Origin: Hyphomicrobiales bacterium
Lineage (GTDB): Bacteria; Pseudomonadota; Alphaproteobacteria; Rhizobiales; Rhizobiaceae
Reading direction: 5' to 3'
Assembly (NCBI GenBank): GCA_900472675.1
Contig: UCJA01000001.1
Span: 124,001-188,000 of the forward strand
Length of the DNA stretch: 64,000 bases
Below, piece after piece: positions 7,113 through 13,578 of this stretch. The notes under the pieces are model-generated. The model saw only the letters and a list, made by a program, of their open reading frames with translations, ran no database searches and was not told the origin of the DNA. Position numbers and translations under genes: made by a program. How positions within the stretch are numbered: the first letter of the stretch is position 1; every line of letters starts with the position of its first letter.

Positions 7113-8464
7113 ACCAGCTTGTCACCCAGCGCACGGTCCTTGATCTCGTCGAGGAATACGAGGGCAAAAATGCCGCCATGGAGCAGGCAGTGGAGGATTT
7201 CGAAGCTGCTTTCAAAAAGCTCGAGCTTTCCGCCAGTGTCCAAGGGAAATTCGTGGAGCCGGTCACGCGCCATCGCCCTTACGTCAGCGCCCGCGATCTG
7301 CGCGGCAACCTTCTGAAGTCCGGTTGGAAAGCCATCTACGATCGCTTGCAGATCGATCGCATTGCCAGCGCTAAGGACAAGAAGCTTTTCGAGCGGACGC
7401 TTCAGCAGCCGCCAGAGCTGACCTTCGACAATGCCAAGGCGACTTTCGGCGACTACCTGATGCGGCCGCGCTTCCACATCCTGCGCGGGCTCGCTGAGGT
7501 GTTCGCTGATCTGGACCCTGCTTTCAAATCTCATTCGAAGGTCAAGATCGGAGTGAAGGGACTTCCTAAGCGCGTCATCGTCTACTGGGGCGAGTATAGC
7601 GGTCACGGCCGTGACAAGTTCACCGACATCGCTAACGCTCTCGCTGCCTACCAGGGAAAGCCGGCGATTGAGTATGCCGAACTAGCCGAAGTTGATGCCT
7701 GCCGCCGTGCCGGTAAGGACTGCGTATTCGACGGACGTCTGATTGCAAAGGTTCAGAGTGGGGCGAAGGAGGAATATGTACCGCCGCATCGCGGCCTCAC
7801 CGTGCGAGCCTTCGCCAATGGCAACGCTCACGTCTTCTTTGACAAGATCGCCCTGACAGACATCAACAAGGCCCTGGCGGAGTTCTACGGCGATGTCCTT
7901 CCGGATGTCGAAGAGGAAGACGTGCAGAAGCGGCCGGGCACTGCTGTTTCGAAAGACCTGCAATTTTACTGGTCGCCTAAGGAAGTCATCGATCGAGCGT
8001 TGGAAGCCGCGTCGATCTACAACCGTGACCGGTATTCGACAAGTGATGCGCCTGGCCATCGGGTTCTAGAGCCTTCGTGCGGGGATGGTCGGATCATGGA
8101 CGAGCTTCGGGCTCGCGGTTGCCGTCCGTTCGGTATCGAGTATCACGCCGGCCGCGCTGCGGAGTGCCGCGCAAAGGGCCATTCGGTGTTGACCGGGAAT
8201 TTCCTGGAGCAGCCCGCGCGGGAAGACTTCGACTTCGTCGTGATGAACCCGCCCTTCTATGGCCGGCATTACGTCAAGCACGTCAGGCACGCCCTGAAGT
8301 TCCTGAAGCCCGGTGGCACGCTCGTCGCCATTCTCCCAGCTACTGCCCACTACGACCACCAGGAGCTTGAAGGCCAGTGGACTGACCTGCCGGTTGGAAG
8401 CTTCTCCGAGGTCGGGACCAACGTCCCCACAGGGATCCTGAAAATTCGAAAGGCAGCAGCATGA
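7109..8464 (+). CDS. DUF4942 protein fused to class I methyltransferase domain
   Basis: A 451-residue two-part protein. Residues 1-280 match the DUF4942 type (VTRHRPYVSARDLRGNLLKS early on, then a long mixed region). Residues about 285-451 are a Rossmann methyltransferase with SAM motif VLEPSCGDGR near 320 and the amino-methyltransferase motif NPPF near 380. The family is frequent in phages and plasmids and is thought to modify adenine in DNA; the target is unknown. The ATG at 7109 overlaps the helicase stop and supersedes a longer frame that begins within the helicase gene. With the MT-A70 enzyme, two potential adenine methyltransferases sit in one operon. Confidence 0.82.
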   Translation: MNQLVTQRTVLDLVEEYEGKNAAMEQAVEDFEAAFKKLELSASVQGKFVEPVTRHRPYVSARDLRGNLLKSGWKAIYDRLQIDRIASAKDKKLFERTLQQPPELTFDNAKATFGDYLMRPRFHILRGLAEVFADLDPAFKSHSKVKIGVKGLPKRVIVYWGEYSGHGRDKFTDIANALAAYQGKPAIEYAELAEVDACRRAGKDCVFDGRLIAKVQSGAKEEYVPPHRGLTVRAFANGNAHVFFDKIALTDINKALAEFYGDVLPDVEEEDVQKRPGTAVSKDLQFYWSPKEVIDRALEAASIYNRDRYSTSDAPGHRVLEPSCGDGRIMDELRARGCRPFGIEYHAGRAAECRAKGHSVLTGNFLEQPAREDFDFVVMNPPFYGRHYVKHVRHALKFLKPGGTLVAILPATAHYDHQELEGQWTDLPVGSFSEVGTNVPTGILKIRKAAA

Positions 8465-8574
8465 ATGAGATCCAAGCATGTTCGGCGATCGGATGGCCCG
8501 GCGCCTTTGCTTTTACGGCATTCCTCGTGGCTGTCTGCTACTTCATCGACACCTTCGCTAGGAGGGGCAAGTGA
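8461..8574 (+). CDS. Small membrane peptide, 37 aa
   Basis: A short gene starting in the stop of the methyltransferase gene (ATGA) and ending in the start of the next (GTGA). It encodes one hydrophobic helix (IGWPGAFAFTAFLVAVCYFI) with a basic tail ARRGK. The double overlap makes it likely to be translated. Function unknown. Confidence 0.45.
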   Translation: MNEIQACSAIGWPGAFAFTAFLVAVCYFIDTFARRGK

Positions 8575-8882
8575 ACCACTTCGCAGCCTATTCCATCCCA
8601 GTGCCCGGTGGCTTTTGGGGCATGTGCTGGTTCGCACAGAACGCCCAGCCATGGCCGATAATGCAAGGGGATCGCCCGCGGGTGTTCACGGTCCAGTCTG
8701 CAGCCATCATTGCAGCCCAGGACGCAGTCATCAAGCACATCAACGGCACCATGCGCCGAGACGGCGACACGATCGCCGCCGGCCGGGCAGACGCGGCATT
8801 CCCTACTCTCAAGCCCTTCACCCGGGCAAAGGGAAGCGGACGTCTCACGCTGGTCGAGAAGCGGAAGGAAGCGAGGGTATGA
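8571..8882 (+). CDS. Hypothetical phage protein, 103 aa (GTG start)
   Basis: Unrecognised soluble protein. The GTG start overlaps the stop of the 37-residue peptide and GGAGGGG lies just upstream. The N-terminus is aromatic (YSIPVPGGFWGMCWF), followed by a helical stretch rich in alanine (VQSAAIIAAQDAVIKHI). It ends with an ATGA overlap with the next gene. Likely an accessory early protein. Confidence 0.5.
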   Translation: MNHFAAYSIPVPGGFWGMCWFAQNAQPWPIMQGDRPRVFTVQSAAIIAAQDAVIKHINGTMRRDGDTIAAGRADAAFPTLKPFTRAKGSGRLTLVEKRKEARV

Positions 8883-9070
8883 GTGAGAACCTGAAGATCA
8901 TTGATTTGGCACCTGAGCATTGGGCAAGGGCGGCTAAATGCGCCGCTAAAATGCTGGCGCAGGGGCAGCAAGCCCAGACGTTCCCGCCGAAGTATTGGCG
9001 CGACCCATCTATTCGCGTCACCAACTGGGAAGGCGACGTGATAGCGCGAGCTTGGGAGACAGCTCCATGA
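8879..9070 (+). CDS. Hypothetical phage protein, 63 aa
   Basis: Small protein starting in the stop of the preceding gene. It has a helix (EHWARAAKCAAKMLAQGQQ) and a basic, aromatic second half (PPKYWRDPSIRV). No known family recognised. Both ends overlap neighbours by 4 bases, which supports it as a real gene of the early operon. Confidence 0.5.
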   Translation: MSENLKIIDLAPEHWARAAKCAAKMLAQGQQAQTFPPKYWRDPSIRVTNWEGDVIARAWETAP

Positions 9071-9612
9071 GCATCGACATTCAAGCCGCCACATACGCCT
9101 CCAGTGCAGAGATGCAGGCCGCCCACAGAGCCCGCCAGCAGCGTTTCGCAGCAGCAGCAAGGCGAGTGCTGCAAGAGCCGGAGATCGCGCCCAGGAAGCC
9201 CTGTGAGGTCATCGAGTTCGTGCCGGCACCACCGCGGATCGTGCAGCAGGACGCGCATGTCCGCACATGGCAGCTATGGCGCTTCGAGCAGGTTGCCTTG
9301 TGCCAGACCTACATCAGGCGCCGGTGCGAAGAACTGGGCGTAGATCATGACGAGCTGATGAGCCCGTCCCGGTCCCGAGCAATCGTGCCGATCCGCGACA
9401 AGCTGGCATACGAGATCAAGACTTCCGTGAAGCCGGACATCACTTGGCACGAGCTTGGCCGGCACTTTGGCCGGGAGCACACGGCAATCCTCACTGCATT
9501 CAACCGCGGGGCGGCCGCAGCCGGCAATCAGGAACGGATCGCTTGGATCGAGCGCCGGAAAGCCTTCGCCAAGGAACGTTACGAGAGGGCGAGGGCGCAT
9601 GAAGCATCCTGA
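9067..9612 (+). CDS. DnaA C-terminal-domain protein
   Basis: A 181-residue protein whose second half matches the DnaA domain IV fold: SPSRSRAIVPIRDKLAYEIK, a middle helix with TWHELGRHF, then GREHTAILTAFNR, the counterpart of the DnaA signature GRDHTTV. The ATPase domain of DnaA is absent. The N-terminal 80 residues are helical and alanine-rich. Such truncated proteins occur in phages of Alphaproteobacteria and may recognise DnaA boxes at a phage origin or interfere with host initiation. It follows the helicase by about 2 kb. The domain is clear; the role is inferred. Confidence 0.8.
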   Translation: MSIDIQAATYASSAEMQAAHRARQQRFAAAARRVLQEPEIAPRKPCEVIEFVPAPPRIVQQDAHVRTWQLWRFEQVALCQTYIRRRCEELGVDHDELMSPSRSRAIVPIRDKLAYEIKTSVKPDITWHELGRHFGREHTAILTAFNRGAAAAGNQERIAWIERRKAFAKERYERARAHEAS

Positions 9613-10051
9613 GGCCGAAGCGATCCTGGACGAGTTCGGCATAGGCATCGTGCCGGCGAACGTTGTTCCCGGACCAAAGCAGACGCGCGCCGTCGCCACG
9701 CTCGGCAGGATCATCAAACGGCATGGCGCCGATCACGCCCGGCTTGTGGTCATGACCCTTGCGGAGACCGGCAACAACGCGGCTCACGTCGACGAGACGG
9801 TGTTCTGGAGCTGCTCGGACATCATCCTCGCGTTCCGGAAGAACCACGCGGCGATCATGGACAACGACATCAGCCAGTTCCTGGAGTTCTTCGACAGCAT
9901 ACCGATCGGTCGGCTGCAGCTGTGGCTGATTGGCCTGGACGGCATCACCAACAAGCGCGCGGCGCTGGTCGGTCTTATATGGGAAAGGGCTTGCCGCGTG
10001 TTTGGTGAGCGTCAGGGCGACCTACTCGACGATCGGAGGATGACGGCATGA
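9599..10051 (+). CDS. Hypothetical early phage protein, 150 aa
   Basis: Starts 14 bases before the stop of the DnaA-like gene. It begins MKHPEAEAILDEFG; the centre (ATLGRIIKRHGADHARLVVMTLAETGNN) is helical and could be a small DNA-associated fold; the C-terminus is basic and hydrophobic. I have seen this type of protein in rhizobial phages next to DnaA-like genes but know no function. It overlaps the HNH gene by 4 bases. Confidence 0.6.
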   Translation: MKHPEAEAILDEFGIGIVPANVVPGPKQTRAVATLGRIIKRHGADHARLVVMTLAETGNNAAHVDETVFWSCSDIILAFRKNHAAIMDNDISQFLEFFDSIPIGRLQLWLIGLDGITNKRAALVGLIWERACRVFGERQGDLLDDRRMTA

Positions 10052-10455
10052 AGGTCATTACACCGGGTGGACATCGCCCGCAGGTGACGTTCTATCAGGC
10101 ACGGAAGCTTCTCAGGTGCGACGCTGCAGCCGGGAAGCTATATTGGAAGCGCCGGCCGGTCTTTATGTTCACGGATGGAGGAGCATATGAGGTCTGGAAC
10201 AACAGGTTCGCAGGCAAAGAGGCTTTCATCCATGAGGACGAAAACGGCTACATGTGCGGCGGAATTCTGAACAAGCGCTATCGAGCCCACCGGGTGATCT
10301 GGCTGCTGCACTACAAGACGTGGCCCATAGGTGATGTTCGGCACCGGAATGACATCTGGTCGGATAACCGGATCTCAAATCTATTCGATACCAAGGCGGG
10401 GCACATATTCCCGACCAACAGACTTCTGTACCAGCAGCAAAGGAGCATTCCATGA
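10048..10455 (+). CDS. HNH endonuclease-like protein, possibly altered active site
   Basis: A 135-residue protein of the HNH_3 type found free-standing in phages. The tail of the fold reads YRAHRVIWLLHYKTWPIGD, then VRHRNDIWSDNRISNLFD. Family members normally have DH at the first catalytic pair (IDHINGDRSDNR); here Asp is Arg, while the His and the later Asn/Asp are kept. The protein may have lost cleavage or changed its metal binding. It lies at the end of the early operon and could be a selfish homing nuclease or a domesticated DNA-binding protein. Confidence 0.7.
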   Translation: MKVITPGGHRPQVTFYQARKLLRCDAAAGKLYWKRRPVFMFTDGGAYEVWNNRFAGKEAFIHEDENGYMCGGILNKRYRAHRVIWLLHYKTWPIGDVRHRNDIWSDNRISNLFDTKAGHIFPTNRLLYQQQRSIP

Positions 10456-11084
10456 TCACGGGCAGAGAGATTAGCGAGCGCTTTATCCGAGCAGTCCAGA
10501 TCATGGAAGGGCTCTATCATGTCGGGCCTGCCGGCGGCGGAGCATCATGGATCGCGGTCCCGTACACCCAGGCAGACAAGAACGGGTGGGGATCTGAGCG
10601 CTTGGCTGCGGAGCGTGAAGCCTTCTGGAACTCCATAAACAACGCGCCGCGGCCGTGGGAGGTGACGGAAGCCGAGCAAACGATCGGATGGCTCTCCATC
10701 GTGAGCGATGAGCAGGAGCGACTGGCGCTCACATCGTGGGCTCGGTGCATGGCTAAAGGGGGCATCTTCAAGGACTGGTGCAAGAAGGTTGGCATTCATC
10801 CAGAGACCGGTCGACGGAGAAAAGAGCGGGCCATCGTACGTATTTTGTTAAGTTTCACCCGCAACCCATTGCAGCATAACGAAAACAGCATAAACGAGAT
10901 GTTGCCTGACACCCCTGTTTTGGGCGATAACTGTGTCAACATCGGAGAAGAAGGGCAGCGAGTTTGGCGCGCTGATGACGCGGTGCCTCTCCACTTCGAC
11001 GAAAGTCTCCGCGACTTCTCCTGGGCAGTCGCGCAAAACGAGCGGCGCCGACAGCGGGAAGCCAAGCGGAAGGCAGCAGCTTAG
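10452..11084 (+). CDS. DUF6362 family phage protein
   Basis: A 210-residue protein. The core (WLSIVSDEQERLALTSWARC, AKGGIFKDWCKKVGIHPETGRRRKERAI) has the WARC-x-GxxFKxWC-RxTxxRRK order I associate with DUF6362, a family restricted to Alphaproteobacteria and their phages with no known function. The basic RRRKERA helix suggests nucleic acid contact. It is the last protein gene before the structured RNA region and its 4-base overlap with the HNH gene places it at the end of the early operon. The C-terminus is very basic (NERRRQREAKRKAAA). Confidence 0.65.
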   Translation: MITGREISERFIRAVQIMEGLYHVGPAGGGASWIAVPYTQADKNGWGSERLAAEREAFWNSINNAPRPWEVTEAEQTIGWLSIVSDEQERLALTSWARCMAKGGIFKDWCKKVGIHPETGRRRKERAIVRILLSFTRNPLQHNENSINEMLPDTPVLGDNCVNIGEEGQRVWRADDAVPLHFDESLRDFSWAVAQNERRRQREAKRKAAA

Positions 11085-11680
11085 AGACTCCCGTACCGGG
11101 TGTAGCCAGAGAGAGGCTAGAGGAAGTTGTTACCCCTTGATGCCTCTCTCACAAATTCACAGAGTGCGGCCATAGAGAAGCGGGCAGATCGAAGCCCTCT
11201 GATGGCCGGTCCCTTCGTTAGGACGCGAGAGCCGAGCAAGGGATGAATTTAGCCGAGGGACCCGTAGGGGCTCGGTCGGGGCGCGCGAATGCACCTCACT
11301 AATCGACGACAGTGCGGACGGACGCACCTAATCAAAAGGCCGCTGGCCAGAGCGCTCTGAACGCCAGCGGAGCAGGTATCAAGCCCTGTTCGTCGTGACA
11401 GCGGTGAAGCGCTTTATTCTTCACAGTCGGGTAACGGGTCTGGGAAAGTCCTCGTAGACAGACGCCGCGCAAGCGGGCCGACTAGGGCAACATTACCTGC
11501 GCCAGTACCCTCCCTGGCCGCGACCAAATCCCGTTTCCGGTTGAACGGTTTGGATGGCGATACCTGAAACCGGCAGGCAAGGTGCTCCTACAGGAGGCTA
11601 GAAGCCTGATAGCGAGGCGCGGAACGGGTCAACAGACCGGTCTACGGCGTGGAGTGGGGAAGCCCCAGCCTCGAATTTTC
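11085..11680 (+). ncRNA. Candidate large structured phage RNA (about 600 nt)
   Basis: About 600 bases with no credible reading frame but dense with perfect stems in the + sense: 11109-11117 with 11142-11150 (9 bp); 11167-11173 with 11202-11208; 11253-11257 with 11271-11275 capped by CCC-GTAG-GGG; 11340-11347 with 11363-11370 (8 bp); 11404-11409 with 11419-11424; CCGC-GCAA-GCGG at 11465-11476, a GNRA tetraloop; 11524-11528 with 11549-11553 around 11531-11535 with 11544-11548; 11574-11578 with 11604-11608 around CTCC-TACA-GGAG; and 11614-11618 with 11668-11672 closing two hairpins. The loop at 11537-11542 (CCGGTT) can pair with 11568-11573 (AACCGG) as a pseudoknot. It ends 8 bases before a tRNA. 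Size, phage location and tRNA neighbour recall GOLLD and ROOL RNAs; sequence identity to them is untested. Confidence 0.6.
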
Positions 11681-11756
11681 GCCGCCATAGCTCAGACGGT
11701 AGAGCGGCTGCCTTGTAAGCAGCGGGTCCGGGGTTCGATTCCTCGTGTCGGCACCA
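11681..11756 (+). tRNA. Phage-borne tRNA-Thr (anticodon TGT)
   Basis: A full cloverleaf of 76 bases with encoded CCA. D stem GCTC/GAGC, anticodon stem GCTGC/GCAGC around loop CTTGTAA (anticodon TGT, reading ACA), five-base variable loop GGGTC, and T arm CGGGG-TTCGATT-CCTCG. The acceptor GCCGCCA/TGTCGGC pairs except for one C-T mismatch at 5-68. It is probably co-transcribed with the upstream structured RNA. The anticodon is the same as that of the tRNA fragment at the prophage's right attachment site, though the sequence differs. Confidence 0.88.
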
Positions 11757-11763
11757 TCAAGCA

Positions 11764-11829
11764 CCGGGAGCGCTATACCCGGAGAGACGTGGAAGCCGTC
11801 TCCAGCCCCGTCAGCAATGGCGGGGTTTT
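11764..11829 (+). terminator. Hairpins and terminator after the tRNA
   Basis: Two small stems follow the tRNA (CCGGG...CCCGG at 11764-11782 and GAGACG...CGTCTC at 11784-11802). Then CCCCGTC at 11806-11812 pairs with GGCGGGG at 11819-11825 (one G-U pair), followed by TTTT. This is a reasonable Rho-independent terminator and would end the RNA plus tRNA transcript before the next start codon at 11849. Confidence 0.6.
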
Positions 11830-11848
11830 CTCGTTTCAGGAGACTGCG

Positions 11849-12010
11849 ATGCTTACCGAGGACGAGCTTGAAAATATCGTTAACCGGTCGAAGCGTGTGC
11901 AGGCTGTGAGGCGTGAAGCGATTGACAGCACGCTCCGATGCCTAGTTTTGGCGCTGGCCCTTGTTGGTGCCATGGCCGTTATATCCGGCGCGGTCCAGCA
12001 TTTATCATGA
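11849..12010 (+). CDS. Small tail-anchored membrane protein, 53 aa
   Basis: Begins at an ATG with AGGAG eight bases upstream, directly after the terminator. Residues 1-28 are charged and helical (TEDELENIVNRSKRVQAVRR); residues 30-50 are a hydrophobic span (CLVLALALVGAMAVISGA). It opens the late region. A longer frame over this locus runs through the tRNA and is spurious. Function unknown. Confidence 0.5.
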   Translation: MLTEDELENIVNRSKRVQAVRREAIDSTLRCLVLALALVGAMAVISGAVQHLS

Positions 12011-12327
12011 TTAACTGGTCGCAGGTAACCGATGATGAACTCATCGAGCAGGCGAACATTCGCACAGCGCAGGGCCATTGGTCGCCAGACCGTTTCATGA
12101 CGCAGTTCCAGAGCGACGACAGGGCAAAGCTCGGCGCCCTCCGCAGCGCCGTCATCGAGACGTGGTTGCAGGACACGAAGCATCCGGGCTTGGCCGCGCT
12201 TCACCTGTTCTGCGACAAGCTCGACGGGATCCACGGCAACCCCATTCAGCCGCCGGCATTCGCCGTCAACACGACGCTGCCCGGGCGAGAAGACAGGTAC
12301 CAGACACACCAAGGGGAAATGCGATGA
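12007..12327 (+). CDS. Hypothetical phage protein, 106 aa
   Basis: Soluble, helical, acidic protein that starts within the stop of the preceding membrane peptide. It opens MINWSQVTDDELIEQANIR and contains a conserved-looking LAALHLFCDKLDGI. No family recognised. Its stop overlaps the start of the lipoprotein gene by 4 bases. Confidence 0.5.
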   Translation: MINWSQVTDDELIEQANIRTAQGHWSPDRFMTQFQSDDRAKLGALRSAVIETWLQDTKHPGLAALHLFCDKLDGIHGNPIQPPAFAVNTTLPGREDRYQTHQGEMR

Positions 12328-12455
12328 GGAAGACCGGCTTCATCATCATCGCCTCTGCACTGGTCGCAGCCTCTCTCGCTTCATGCGCCTCCCGTGAGTG
12401 GTCCGACATGGGGATGATCGTGGACAAGACGCAGCCGAAGAAACCTTCGGCATGA
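12324..12455 (+). CDS. Small phage lipoprotein, 43 aa
   Basis: N-terminal basic MRK, a hydrophobic stretch (TGFIIIASALVAASLASC) and a lipobox LASC, so the mature lipoprotein would begin at Cys21 and be about 23 residues long. Overlaps on both sides (ATGA) support translation. Small lipoproteins can block superinfection or adjust the envelope, but that is only a possibility here. Confidence 0.55.
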   Translation: MRKTGFIIIASALVAASLASCASREWSDMGMIVDKTQPKKPSA

Positions 12456-13081
12456 AGCTGTCTGCGCGTCCATACCCGCCGATCACCATGATGGAAGTCG
12501 GCGGTAAGCCATTCGAGCCCGCGCCTGATGTTGCCGCATGGGTAGAGGCGACCTTCCTCGACGACGCATCGCCGGTGGCCAACCCTGATCACGCCCACCT
12601 GGCGAATGCTCACATCGGTTTCCTCTGGACGGCGATCGAGAACAACAGCAAGGGCCGTCGGGTGATTGGTCAATGCGAGACAGGATCACCACAGGGCGCG
12701 ATGGGCAAATGGTCCCGCGCCCGTGCAGTCCAACAGATCGAAGAGTGGTTCGGCTCTGTGCCCGACTTCATCATCACGCTCGATGCTGCCTATTGCGCGC
12801 AGTGTGGTGATGCGGAGTTCATGGCTCTGGTAGAGCACGAGCTTTACCACGCTGCGCAAGACGTCGATGCCTTTGGAGCTCCGAAGTTCAGCAAGAGCAC
12901 AGGGGAGCCGGTCTTCGTAATCCGAGGCCATGACGTCGAGCAGTTCGTCGGTGTCGTCCGTCGCTACGGTGCAGACGCATCCGGTGTGCGGGAGATGGTC
13001 GACGCTGCCAACCGCCCCCCGGAGATCGCCCGCGCCCGGATCGAACATGCATGCGGAACGTGCCAGCTGCGCGTTGCCTGA
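12452..13081 (+). CDS. Putative phage metallopeptidase (HExxH)
   Basis: A 209-residue protein with a zinc-protease motif in EHELYHAAQD (HELYH). A CAQCGD pair upstream and ACGTCQL near the C-terminus supply four cysteines that could hold a structural metal. The layout matches the family annotated as putative phage metallopeptidase, often placed just before the terminase genes as here. The substrate is unknown; a role in virion protein maturation or host protein cleavage is possible. The start overlaps the lipoprotein stop; a longer upstream frame is not supported. Confidence 0.78.
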   Translation: MKLSARPYPPITMMEVGGKPFEPAPDVAAWVEATFLDDASPVANPDHAHLANAHIGFLWTAIENNSKGRRVIGQCETGSPQGAMGKWSRARAVQQIEEWFGSVPDFIITLDAAYCAQCGDAEFMALVEHELYHAAQDVDAFGAPKFSKSTGEPVFVIRGHDVEQFVGVVRRYGADASGVREMVDAANRPPEIARARIEHACGTCQLRVA

Positions 13082-13107
13082 AACCTTGATGGCGTCTTGA
13101 TAGATCG

Positions 13108-13578
13108 ATGGCAAAAGCGAAACTCACACGCGAGCAGCAAACCTATGTGGTTCAAGCGCTGGCTTGCTTCGACACGCCGTCGGTTGTGGTCGCCTCAGTC
13201 AAAAAGGATTTCAGCGTCGTTCTGAGCCCCCAGCTGGTAGAGACCTACGACCCGACCAAGAAGGCAGGGCGCAATCTCGCCGCCCGTTGGAAGGCGCTGT
13301 TCGAAGAGACTCGCAAGACGTTCCTAGACGACACAGCCTCCATTGCCATCAGCCATCGCGCCGTTCGTCTCCGCGCTCTCCAGCGCATGGCAGACAAGGC
13401 GGAGGGGCAGGGCAACATGGTGCTGGCATCTTCCCTGCTGGAGCAGGCGGCAAAAGAGGTGGGTGACAGTTACACCAATCGTCGTGAACTGACGGGGAAG
13501 AACGGCGGCGCGGTCGAACTCGTCCACGTGGTGGAAAGAAGGATCGTCCGTGCGAACACTGGAGATACCAACCGCTGA
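13108..13578 (+). CDS. Terminase small subunit (DUF2280 family)
   Basis: A 156-residue protein with the DUF2280 core: YVVQALACFDTPSVVVASVK, then QLVETYDPTKKAGRNLAARW, then AVRLRALQRMADKAE. The first part is a helix-turn-helix that binds DNA; the central helices form the oligomerisation core. This is the recognition subunit that binds the packaging site and hands DNA to the large subunit. It overlaps the large subunit gene by 29 bases. Confidence 0.85.
   Translation: MAKAKLTREQQTYVVQALACFDTPSVVVASVKKDFSVVLSPQLVETYDPTKKAGRNLAARWKALFEETRKTFLDDTASIAISHRAVRLRALQRMADKAEGQGNMVLASSLLEQAAKEVGDSYTNRRELTGKNGGAVELVHVVERRIVRANTGDTNR

Noticed and set aside
11085..11680. RNase P RNA, tmRNA or group I intron as identity of the structured region
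   Set aside because: I looked for their conserved core phrases and did not find them; the tRNA next to it is uninterrupted.
11582..11848. Frame from 11582 running through the tRNA
   Set aside because: It reads through the structured RNA, the tRNA and a terminator; only the part from the ATG at 11849 has a ribosome site.
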